Below, in pieces: positions 1-7,023 of a DNA stretch of 58,225 nt (position 1 is its first letter; every line of letters begins with the position of its first letter). The translations under genes were made by a program, and so were the position numbers. The notes below the pieces were generated by a model that worked only from the letters and a program-made list of their open reading frames with translations, had not been told where the DNA came from and searched no databases. The stretch comes from Kitasatospora sp. MBT63 (GTDB lineage Bacteria > Actinomycetota > Actinomycetes > Streptomycetales > Streptomycetaceae), in NCBI RefSeq assembly GCF_000710465.2, contig NZ_JAIZ01000113.1, positions 1-58,225 on the forward strand, given 5' to 3'.

Positions 1-8
1 TCGCGCGA

Positions 9-45
9 CCGCCCGGGGTGCGCTGCAGGGGCGCGCCCCGGGCGG
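9..45. terminator. Strong hairpin, probable terminator
   Basis: The ten-base arm CCGCCCGGGG (9-18) is perfectly complementary to CCCCGGGCGG (36-45) around a 17-base loop. It lies about 125 bases beyond the stop of the Clp N-domain gene, and could end that transcript or one entering from the left of the window. The bases between the hairpin and the stop at 170 hold no gene that I can support. Confidence 0.6.
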
Positions 46-169
46 TTGATCAGTACACGCGGTCATCAGATCATATCGATTCAGCACACGGACTCAACCG
101 ACCAGTTGACGTTCCGTTGTGCAAACCGAACCCTCTGCATCCGTACAACTGCACATGAACAGTCGCCAT

Positions 170-718
170 TCACCCCAGAGCGACCTCCACGTCCCGCTCG
201 ACCTCCGCCGGATCGAGACCCGCGTCACGCACCACCCGCACCGCCAGCCCACCACCTTCACGCAACAGGCCGAGCAGCAGGTCACCGGCCTCCAGCCGGC
301 GGCTCCCCCGGCCGACGGCCGCCTGCAGGGCCAGCGTCAGGGTCTTCTTCGCGCGGTCCGTGAACCGGATCGCACCCCGGCGCCGGTTCGTGGACGGTCC
401 GGGCGCCGGATCGAGCGCCCCCGCCCCGAAATTCGCCTCGACCGCCTCCCGAACCGCGGCGAGGTCGATGCCGATCGCCGCCAGCGCCTGCCCGTCGACC
501 TCGCCCCCGGGGCCGCCGAGCAGCCGCAGCACCGCCCGGCGGGCGGCCTCCTGGTCCAGCCCGGCGTCGACGAGGACCGCCGCGGCCGGGTCCGGCCTGC
601 GGCCGAGCACGCCGAGCAGCAGGTGCTCGGTCCCGACGTACGGGTGCCCCATCCGCTCGGCCTCCAGCCGGGCCAGGGTCACGACCTGGCGAGCACCCTC
701 CGAAAATCGCTCGAACAT
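170..718 (-). CDS. Free-standing ClpC N-domain protein (ClpC2-like)
   Basis: This 182-residue protein consists of the double Clp N-domain (Clp_N) with no AAA+ module. Repeat 1 (about residues 1-75) starts MFERFSEGARQVV and carries YVGTEHLLLGVL, almost as in the N-terminus of the full ClpC ATPase. Repeat 2 (about 108-182) starts IRFTDRAKKTL and carries LEAGDLLLGLL, where the usual EH pair is lost. In ClpC this domain binds adaptors, phosphoarginine-tagged substrates and antibiotics such as cyclomarin. Without an ATPase it can only bind, so it may act as a decoy, sponge or regulatory partner. The ATG follows the stop of the upstream HTH gene by two bases (TGACCATG), so the two are surely co-translated. 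Together they add up to about 258 residues, close to the single-chain mycobacterial ClpC2 (about 252, from memory). The domain call is firm; the role is inference. Confidence 0.88.
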   Translation of the reverse strand: MFERFSEGARQVVTLARLEAERMGHPYVGTEHLLLGVLGRRPDPAAAVLVDAGLDQEAARRAVLRLLGGPGGEVDGQALAAIGIDLAAVREAVEANFGAGALDPAPGPSTNRRRGAIRFTDRAKKTLTLALQAAVGRGSRRLEAGDLLLGLLREGGGLAVRVVRDAGLDPAEVERDVEVALG

Positions 719-720
719 GG

Positions 721-951
721 TCAGTCCTCTCCGATTCCCGACAGCTTGCGCGCGTACTTCTTGTGCACGGCCTGCCGGGTGACCCCCAGGCAGACCGCGA
801 TCTCGTGCCAGGACCAGCCCCGGCCACGGGCATTGCCCACCTGGAGCTCTTCCAGCCGGTCCGCCAGGTCCCGCAGGGCCCGCACCGCCCGCAGCCCGAC
901 GGCCGGGTCGCTGCCGCCCGCGGCCTCCGCGAGTTGCTTCGTTTCGCTCAT
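721..951 (-). CDS. Small helix-turn-helix protein, probable autoregulator of the Clp-N pair
   Basis: This 76-residue protein has an N-terminal helical stretch and then a helix-turn-helix of the type SWHEIAVCLGVTRQAVHKKY (about residues 47-66). The same signature (SWxxIGxxxGVxxQAxxKRF) occurs, from memory, in the N-terminal part of mycobacterial ClpC2 and in many actinobacterial Clp-N proteins. Here it is a separate gene immediately before the Clp-N gene. Two GTCAAC-N4-GTTGAC palindromes sit just upstream of the ATG, the expected place for autorepression. The protein is likely a DNA-binding dimer whose activity could be set by the downstream Clp-N protein. No other enzymatic feature is visible. 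Confidence 0.8.
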   Translation of the reverse strand: MSETKQLAEAAGGSDPAVGLRAVRALRDLADRLEELQVGNARGRGWSWHEIAVCLGVTRQAVHKKYARKLSGIGED

Positions 952-954
952 GAT

Positions 955-998
955 GTCAACCTAGGTTGACGACCCGGATGTGTCAACCCTCGTTGACA
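955..998. promoter_or_regulatory. Twin palindromic operator upstream of the HTH/Clp-N pair
   Basis: Site 1 is the perfect 16-base palindrome GTCAACCTAGGTTGAC (955-970). Site 2 is TGTCAACCCTCGTTGACA (981-998), with seven-base arms around CCTC. Both have the form GTCAAC-N4-GTTGAC, and their centres are 27 bases apart. They lie 4 to 47 bases upstream of the HTH start codon, so a bound protein would block transcription of the pair. Site 1 also contains the stop codon of the upstream beta-propeller gene. That the small HTH protein binds here is inference from position. Confidence 0.7.
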
Positions 999-2012
999 AC
1001 CCTGCCGCACCCGTGGCCCACCCCAGCGCCAGCCCCTTCAGCGTCCCCTTCCCCGAGACGGCCACCCGGCCCCCACCCAAGCCGTGCAGCGCGGAGATCC
1101 GCCGGCCCACCGGCTGCCGCCCGAGCACCCGGCCGTCGGCGTCCAGCCTCAGCAGCGACCCGCCCTCGTCGGCCACCACGAAGCCACCGCCGACCTCGGC
1201 GACACCCCACGCCGACGCGCGACCGCCGGCCACGGTCCACAGCCGCCGTCCGTCGGCCGGATCCACCGCCACCCACCCGGCCCGCCGCTCCCGGAGCCAC
1301 AGCACCGCGCCGCACAGCTCGGGTGCCCGAGCCGCCAGGTCCGCGTCGTGCGAGAACCAGCTCCCGGCCGTCCCCGCCGAACGCCGCAGCAGCACCAACG
1401 CCCGCGGGTCGCACCGCACCACGCAGCGGTCGGGGTCGAGCGCGGTGAACACGGGCTGCAACTCCGCGTCCGCCACCGCCCCGTGGGCTGCCGCTCCGGG
1501 CAGGCGCCCCCGGGCGAGCTCCGCGCCGGTGCGCGGGTCGACCAGCCACACATCGAGGCCCGAGCCGCACAGCACCCCGCCGCCCCAGACAGCGGGTGCC
1601 CCGTACGCACGGGCTCCGTTCCGCGCCACAGCGGCCGCCCGTCCCCCAGGTCGAACGCGGCGAGCGGGGTGTATCCGCGCCACCCGCCGACCAGCACCAC
1701 GCCGTCCGCCACCACCAGATGACCGGTGTGCCGGGGCAGCCGGGCGCTCCACACCACCGTTCCGTCGGCCAGGTCGCGGCAGTCCAGGGTGTCCGGCGCC
1801 TGGGGCAGCACCAGGCACCGCCCGTCGGCGACCACCACCGCGCGCAGCCAGGTCCCCCCGGGCACGTCCCAGCGCGGGGCCCCGTCGCCCGCGTCCAGAC
1901 CGACCAGCCGGGTCCGGCGCTCGTGCACCACCACCAGGCCATCGCCCGCCGCCACCGCCGAGTGCGCCCCCGACTGATGAAGTGCCCGCTCCCAGAGCGT
2001 CTCCACGATCAT
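961..2012 (-). pseudogene. PQQ-like beta-propeller protein, interrupted by a frameshift
   Basis: Two overlapping minus-strand frames together give one beta-propeller protein of about 350 residues. The first part (2012 to about 1602) has propeller blades such as DAGDGAPRWDVPGG, DLADGTVVWSARLP and DLGDGRPLWRGTEP. After a shift, the second part (about 1600 to 961) continues with APAVWGGGVLCGSG, DPADGRRLWTVAGG and further blades to the stop at 961. The break falls in a run of four C on the plus strand (1599-1602). One extra base there would join VRTG to APAVWGGG without a gap. It is therefore either a recent pseudogene or a one-base homopolymer error in the sequence. Related PQQ-repeat proteins bind partners or act as scaffolds; no catalytic residues or signal peptide are visible. 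The ATG at 2012 has only a weak GGGTG-type ribosome site. Confidence 0.7.
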
Positions 2013-2228
2013 GCACCCACCCCACCACGGCGATCGCCGGAACGGGGCGGCCGGGCAGGGCCCGGGCGCCGGACAGCAGAACGGGAGGGACCGGCCGAAG
2101 CCGATCCCTCCCGTGCGACGTGGTCGCTCACCCGCGCGAGCCCCGCGAGCCGTCCCAACCGTCCGAGCCGTCCCAACCGTCAGTACCGGTCACCCGGGCC
2201 GGTCCGGCCCCGGGCGGTCCGGTGTCGG

Positions 2229-5114
2229 TCAGCTGCAGCCGCTGGTCGAGCCGCAGCCCTCGCAGAGGTAGCAGCTGCCGGCCCGCCGCATCTTCGTCCC
2301 GCAGGAGAAGCACAGCGGTGCGTCGGCGCTCAGGCCGAGCTGGATCTCCGCCAGTTCGATGGAGTTGTGCGCCTTCGCGGTCGCCGGGGCGACGGCCTTC
2401 GGCTGCTCGGCGGCCGGCTTGGGGGCGGCGGCCAGCGGCGCCGACTGGGCCAGGCCCTCGACGTCCAGGTCCTCCTCGACGGGCTCGTAGGAGCCGGTGT
2501 CCAGGTGGCGCTGGCGCTCCTCGACGGAGTGGATGCCGAGCGCGGAACGGGTCTCGAACGGCAGGAAGTCCAGCGCCAGGCGGCGGAAGATGTAGTCGAC
2601 GATCGACTGGGCCATCCGCACGTCCGGGTCGTCGGTCAGACCGGCCGGCTCGAAGCGCATGTTGGTGAACTTCGAGATGTACGTCTCCAGCGGGACGCCG
2701 TACTGGAGGCCCACGGAGACCGCGATGGAGAAGGCGTCCATCATGCCCGCGAGGGTGGACCCCTGCTTGGACATCTTCAGGAAGACCTCGCCGAGGCCGT
2801 CGTCCGGGTAGGAGTTGGCGGTCATGTAGCCCTCGGCGCCACCGACCGTGAAGGAGGTGGTGATGCCGGGCCGGCCCTTGGGCAGCCGGCGGCGGACCGG
2901 GCGGTACTCGATGACCTTCTCGACGGTCTTCTCGGCCGCCGGGGCGGCCCCGGCCACCGCGGCCGCCGGGGTCTTGGTCTTCGCCGAGAGCGGCTGGCCG
3001 ACCTTGCAGTTGTCGCGGTAGATGGCCAGCGCCTTGACGCCGAGCTTCCACGCCTCGAAGTAGATCTCCTCGATCTCCTCGACGGTGGCCGCCTCGGGCA
3101 TGTTGACCGTCTTGGAGATCGCGCCGGAGATCCACGGCTGGATCGCCGCCATCATCCGCACGTGGCCCATGGCGGAGATGACCCGCTCGCCCATCGCGCA
3201 GTCGAAGACCTCGTAGTGCGCGGGCTTCAGGCCGGGGGCGTCGACCACGTTGCCGTGCTCGGCGATGTGGGCGACGACCGCCTCGATCTGCTCGTCCTGG
3301 TAGCCGAGGCGCTTCAGCGCCCGCGGCACCGTGCCGTTGACGATCTGCATCGAGCCGCCGCCGACCAGCTTCTTGAACTTGACCAGGGCGAGGTCGGGCT
3401 CGACACCGGTGGTGTCGCAGTCCATCATCAGGCCGATCGTGCCGGTCGGGGCGAGCACCGAGGCCTGCGCGTTGCGGAAGCCGTTGTGCGCGCCGAGGCG
3501 GAGCACCTCGGCCCAGGCCTCGGTGGCGGCGGCCCACACCGGGGCGTCCAGGTCGTCGACCGCGACGGCCGCCGCGTTGGCGTCCGCGTGCTGCTTCATC
3601 ACCCGCTGGTGCGGGGCCGCGTTGCGGGCGTAGCCCTCGTACGGGCCGACGACGCCGGCCAGCTCGGCGCCGCGGCGGTAGGCGGTGCCGGTCATCAGCG
3701 AGGTGATGGCACCGGCCAGCGCGCGGCCGCCCTCGGAGTCGTAGGCGTGGCCGGTGGCCATCAGCAGGGCGCCGAGGTTGGCGTAGCCGATGCCCAGCTG
3801 GCGGTAGGCGCGGGTGGTCTCGCCGATCTTCTCGGTCGGGAAGTCGGCGAAGCAGATGGAGATGTCCATCGCGGTGATGACCAGCTCGACCACCTTGGCG
3901 AAGCGCCCGGCGTCGAAGGTGTCGTCGTCGTTCAGGAACTTCATCAGGTTGAGCGAGGCGAGGTTGCAGCTGGAGTTGTCCAGGTGCATGTACTCGGAGC
4001 AGGGGTTGGACGCGTTGATCCGGCCCGACTCCGGGCAGGTGTGCCAGTGGTTGATGGTCGAGTCGTACTGGATGCCCGGGTCGGCGCAGGCCCAGGCGGC
4101 CTCGGCCATCTTGCGGAACAGCTTCTTGGCGTCGACGGTCTCGATGACCTCGCCGGTCATCCGGGCCCGCAGGCCGAACTCGGTGCCGTTCTCGACCGCG
4201 GTCATGAACTCGTCGGACACCCGGACCGAGTTGTTGGCGTTCTGGTACTGGACGGAGGTGATGTCGTCCCCGCCGAGGTCCATGTCGAAGCCCGCGTCGC
4301 GCAGCGCGCGGATCTTCTCCTCCTCCTTCACCTTGGTCTCGATGAAGGCCTCGACGTCCGGGTGGTCCACGTCCAGGACGACCATCTTGGCCGCCCGGCG
4401 GGTCGCGCCGCCGGACTTGATGGTGCCGGCCGAGGCGTCGGCGCCGCGCATGAAGGAGACCGGGCCGGAGGCGTTACCGCCGGAGGAGAGCAGTTCCTTG
4501 GAGGAGCGGATCCGGGAGAGGTTCAGGCCGGCGCCCGAGCCGCCCTTGAAGATCATGCCCTCTTCCTTGTACCAGTCGAGGATCGACTCCATGGAGTCGT
4601 CGACGGCCAGGATGAAGCAGGCGGAGACCTGCTGGGGCTGCTTGGTGCCGACGTTGAACCAGACCGGCGAGTTGAAGCTGAAGACCTGGTGGAGGAGGGC
4701 GTGGGTCAGCTCGTGCTCGAAGACCTCGGCGTCCTGCGGGGAGGCGAAGTAGCCGTTCTTCTCGCCGGCGGCGCGGTAGGTCAGCACCACCCGGTCGATG
4801 ATCTGCTTCAGGCTCCACTCGCGCTGCGGGCTGCCGACGGCGCCGCGGAAGTACTTGGAGGTGACGATGTTGACCGCGTTGACCGACCAGAAGTCGGGGA
4901 ACTCCACGCCGCGCTGCTCGAAGTTGACCGAGCCGTCCCGCCAGTTGGTCATGACGACGTCGCGCCGCTCCCAGCTGACCTCGTCGTAGGGGTGCACGCC
5001 AGGGGTGGTGTAGATGCGCCCGATCCGCAGGCCGCCCTCGGGGGCCTTGCCGGCCGCCTTGGTCGCCTTGCCGGCCTTCGACCCGCGCGCGGAACCGCTC
5101 GTCGTGTCTGTCAC
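2229..5114 (-). CDS. nrdJ: Class II adenosylcobalamin-dependent ribonucleotide reductase
   Basis: This 961-residue enzyme reduces ribonucleotides to deoxyribonucleotides using coenzyme B12, with or without oxygen. A basic disordered N-terminus (about 1-30) precedes the NrdJ barrel. The active-site segment NPCSEYMHLDNSSCNLASLN is at about 367-386, and the loop FSFNSPVWFN at about 145. The last 30 residues carry CFSCGTKM and CYLCEGCGSTSGC, the C-terminal cysteine-rich tail that regenerates the active site or binds metal. The GTG start has TCCTCCT on the plus strand (AGGAGGA as read) six bases away. It lies 179 bases after nrdR, and the two are probably one operon under NrdR control. That spacer is too short for, and shows nothing like, a cobalamin riboswitch. 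Confidence 0.97.
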   Translation of the reverse strand: MTDTTSGSARGSKAGKATKAAGKAPEGGLRIGRIYTTPGVHPYDEVSWERRDVVMTNWRDGSVNFEQRGVEFPDFWSVNAVNIVTSKYFRGAVGSPQREWSLKQIIDRVVLTYRAAGEKNGYFASPQDAEVFEHELTHALLHQVFSFNSPVWFNVGTKQPQQVSACFILAVDDSMESILDWYKEEGMIFKGGSGAGLNLSRIRSSKELLSSGGNASGPVSFMRGADASAGTIKSGGATRRAAKMVVLDVDHPDVEAFIETKVKEEEKIRALRDAGFDMDLGGDDITSVQYQNANNSVRVSDEFMTAVENGTEFGLRARMTGEVIETVDAKKLFRKMAEAAWACADPGIQYDSTINHWHTCPESGRINASNPCSEYMHLDNSSCNLASLNLMKFLNDDDTFDAGRFAKVVELVITAMDISICFADFPTEKIGETTRAYRQLGIGYANLGALLMATGHAYDSEGGRALAGAITSLMTGTAYRRGAELAGVVGPYEGYARNAAPHQRVMKQHADANAAAVAVDDLDAPVWAAATEAWAEVLRLGAHNGFRNAQASVLAPTGTIGLMMDCDTTGVEPDLALVKFKKLVGGGSMQIVNGTVPRALKRLGYQDEQIEAVVAHIAEHGNVVDAPGLKPAHYEVFDCAMGERVISAMGHVRMMAAIQPWISGAISKTVNMPEAATVEEIEEIYFEAWKLGVKALAIYRDNCKVGQPLSAKTKTPAAAVAGAAPAAEKTVEKVIEYRPVRRRLPKGRPGITTSFTVGGAEGYMTANSYPDDGLGEVFLKMSKQGSTLAGMMDAFSIAVSVGLQYGVPLETYISKFTNMRFEPAGLTDDPDVRMAQSIVDYIFRRLALDFLPFETRSALGIHSVEERQRHLDTGSYEPVEEDLDVEGLAQSAPLAAAPKPAAEQPKAVAPATAKAHNSIELAEIQLGLSADAPLCFSCGTKMRRAGSCYLCEGCGSTSGCS

Positions 5115-5293
5115 TTCTGGTCCTCCTCCTGGGCAAACGCCCTGGGCGCCCCGAACCTTCCGGGCACCACTGGTTCGCTTCTCCTGGTGTGCGGGCAGCC
5201 GGTCGGCCGGCCGCCGTGCACCTTTTACTACGGTTTGTGCGCGTTCTTCGGGCGCGCGGGGGCCCCGGAGGGCCGCAAGGGTACGGCCGCCCG

Positions 5294-5791
5294 CTAGGGG
5301 GCGGCGGCGGGGACCGGCACGGGTGCGCAGTCCTCCGCGTCGCGGGGCCGCTCGACGCGCAGCTCCGCGATGGCGGCCTCGAAGTCCTCCAGACCGTCGA
5401 AGGCCTTGTAGACACTGGCGAACCGCAGGTAGGCGACCACGTCGAGCTGCTTCAGCGGCCCGAGTATGGCCAGACCCACGTCATGCGTGGAGAGCTCGGC
5501 GCTGCCGCTGGCCCGCACGCACTCCTCGACCCGCTGGCCGAGCTGCGCCAGTGCGTCCTCGGTGACCGGCCGGCCCTGACAGGCCTTGCGGACGCCCGAG
5601 ATCACCTTCTCCCGGGAGAACGGCTCGGTGACACCACTGCGCTTGATGACCATCAGAGTGGCCGTCTCCACGGTGGTGAAACGGCGGCTGCAGTCCGGGC
5701 ACTGACGGCGACGGCGGATCGAACTTCCGTCATCGCTGGCGCGGCTGTCCACCACGCGACTGTCCGGGTGCCGGCAGAAGGGGCAGTGCAC
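5294..5791 (-). CDS. nrdR: Transcriptional repressor NrdR
   Basis: This 165-residue repressor of ribonucleotide reductase genes has an N-terminal zinc ribbon (CPFC at residues 3-6, then CPDC about 25 residues later) followed by an ATP-cone that senses ATP/dATP (TLMVIKRSG ... [15 protein letters not shown]). The GTG at 5791 is chosen because it gives the family start VHCPFC and has GGAGG nine to thirteen bases ahead. The frame is open for ten more residues, but without a site. Two NrdR boxes upstream imply autoregulation together with nrdJ. The alanine/proline-rich tail is normal for streptomycetes. Confidence 0.96.
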   Translation of the reverse strand: MHCPFCRHPDSRVVDSRASDDGSSIRRRRQCPDCSRRFTTVETATLMVIKRSGVTEPFSREKVISGVRKACQGRPVTEDALAQLGQRVEECVRASGSAELSTHDVGLAILGPLKQLDVVAYLRFASVYKAFDGLEDFEAAIAELRVERPRDAEDCAPVPVPAAAP

Positions 5792-5843
5792 CTGAGGACT
5801 TCCTCCCTGGCGGCAAGACATCGGACTCCGACACTCTACCGGA

Positions 5844-5891
5844 CCACAACCTGTGGGTACGAGCGAGGAGACTAGCCACTAGATCTGGGAG
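5844..5891. promoter_or_regulatory. Pair of NrdR boxes in the nrdRJ promoter
   Basis: Box 1 CCACAACCTGTGGGTA (5844-5859) and box 2 CCACTAGATCTGGGAG (5876-5891) fit the NrdR consensus acaCwAtATaTwGtgt at most of its conserved positions. Their centres are exactly 32 bases apart, about three helical turns, as expected for paired NrdR boxes. They lie about 53 to 100 bases upstream of the nrdR start. Confidence 0.75.
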
Positions 5892-5945
5892 TCGAGGCGC
5901 GACGCGCCGGAACGGGTCGAGATCCCTGCGCGGAGCGGAATACAC

Positions 5946-5960
5946 TGTTCGGGTCGAACA
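5946..5960. promoter_or_regulatory. Unassigned palindrome between nrdR and lexA
   Basis: TGTTCG-GGT-CGAACA has perfect six-base arms around three bases. It resembles the actinobacterial SOS half-sites in inverted orientation, but does not fit TCGAAC-N4-GTTCGA. It sits in the divergent nrdR/lexA promoter region, 141 bases before lexA. Binding protein unknown. Confidence 0.4.
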
Positions 5961-6017
5961 TTTAATCGATGTACACCCAAAGCCTTGATCGAGTCAGCTA
6001 ACTCCTTGATAATTCAC

Positions 6018-6033
6018 TCGAACGTGTGTTTGG
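6018..6033. promoter_or_regulatory. LexA (SOS) box upstream of lexA
   Basis: TCGAACGTGTGTTTGG matches the actinobacterial SOS box TCGAAC-N4-GTTCGA in the complete left half and in four of six bases on the right. It lies 67 bases before the lexA start chosen here and implies autorepression. Confidence 0.8.
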
Positions 6034-6100
6034 CGCAACCTTTCGATAGGTGCACCAGTTGAGCTGCACAAGGGAGAACGCCTGTCGAATGAGGGCCGCC

Positions 6101-6919
6101 ATGAACACGGTAGAAGCAAGGACCGCCATTCCGGTGCAGGAGCGCTCTGCGCGCACCGCGGACCAGAGCATGGACCACAGCATGAGCCAGAGCCAGCCGA
6201 TCGAGCACGCCTCGGCGCAGGACGCCGTGCTCGTCCCGACCGCCCCGCCCCGCGCGATGCCCGGCCGCCCCCCGGGCATCCGCACCGACGAGGCCGGACT
6301 GACCGAGCGCCAGCGCCGGGTCATCGAGGTGATCCGGGACTCCGTCCAGCGCCGGGGTTACCCGCCGAGCATGCGCGAGATCGGCCAGGCCGTCGGCCTG
6401 TCCAGCACCTCCTCGGTCGCGCACCAGCTGATGGCGCTGGAGCGCAAGGGCTTCCTGCGGCGCGACCCGCACCGCCCGCGCGCCTACGAGGTCCGCGGCG
6501 TCGAGGTCGCCCGGCCGAACACCGCGGAGACCGCCGGCCGGCCCTCCACCTCGTACGTGCCGCTGGTCGGCCGGATCGCGGCCGGCGGCCCGATCCTCGC
6601 CGAGCAGACCGTCGAGGACGTCTTCCCGCTCCCCCGTCAGCTGGTCGGCGAGGGCGAGCTGTTCGCGCTCACCGTCCGCGGCGACTCGATGATCGAGGCC
6701 GCCATCTGCGACGGCGACTGGGTCACCGTCCGCCGCCAGCCGGTCGCCGAGAACGGCGACATCGTCGCCGCGATGATCGACGGCGAGGCCACCGTCAAGC
6801 GCCTCAAGCGCGAGGACGGCAAGATCTGGCTGATGCCGCACAACCCCGCGTACGAGCCGATCCCGGGCGACAACGCGACCATCCTGGGCAAGGTCGTGGC
6901 GGTCCTGCGCCGCCTCTGA
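6101..6919 (+). CDS. lexA: SOS repressor LexA
   Basis: This 272-residue LexA has a disordered N-terminal extension (about 1-55) before GRPPGIR. The winged helix-turn-helix follows ([16 protein letters not shown]), then the self-cleaving serine protease fold. The cleavage pair is Ala161-Gly162 in GRIAAGGP, and the catalytic dyad is Ser196 (GDSM) and Lys233 (TVKRL). On DNA damage, RecA filaments trigger the cut. The ATG at 6101 has GAGG six bases ahead. An ATG at 6089 with AGGGAG further away, or a later start in the extension, are possible. It is transcribed divergently from nrdRJ and convergently with dinG. Confidence 0.96.
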   Translation: MNTVEARTAIPVQERSARTADQSMDHSMSQSQPIEHASAQDAVLVPTAPPRAMPGRPPGIRTDEAGLTERQRRVIEVIRDSVQRRGYPPSMREIGQAVGLSSTSSVAHQLMALERKGFLRRDPHRPRAYEVRGVEVARPNTAETAGRPSTSYVPLVGRIAAGGPILAEQTVEDVFPLPRQLVGEGELFALTVRGDSMIEAAICDGDWVTVRRQPVAENGDIVAAMIDGEATVKRLKREDGKIWLMPHNPAYEPIPGDNATILGKVVAVLRRL

Positions 6920-6939
6920 CGGACCCGCGCACCACCCCC

Positions 6940-7020
6940 GGGGGCTCCGGGCCGCACCCACCGCGGCCGGGGCCCCCGCGGCATTCCCCGGACCGGGGGC
7001 GCGCCCCGCGGGGGCGCCCC
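6940..7020. terminator. Bidirectional terminator between lexA and dinG
   Basis: Two GC-rich hairpins fill the 104-base convergent gap. The first pairs GGGGGCTCCGGGCCGC (6940-6955) with GCGGCCGGGGCCCCC (6963-6977), with one small bulge. The second pairs GGGGCGC (6996-7002) with GCGCCCC (7014-7020), just beyond the dinG stop. Confidence 0.65.
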
Positions 7021-7023
7021 GGC

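Noticed and set aside
5115-5293. Possible cobalamin riboswitch before nrdJ
   Set aside because: The spacer is only 179 bases and no B12-box-like segment was found by eye.
1596-5297. Plus-strand open frame of over 1200 codons opposite nrdJ
   Set aside because: Its product is a low-complexity Arg/Gly/Val/Leu/Asp string without domains; it mirrors the GC-rich third positions of nrdJ on the other strand.
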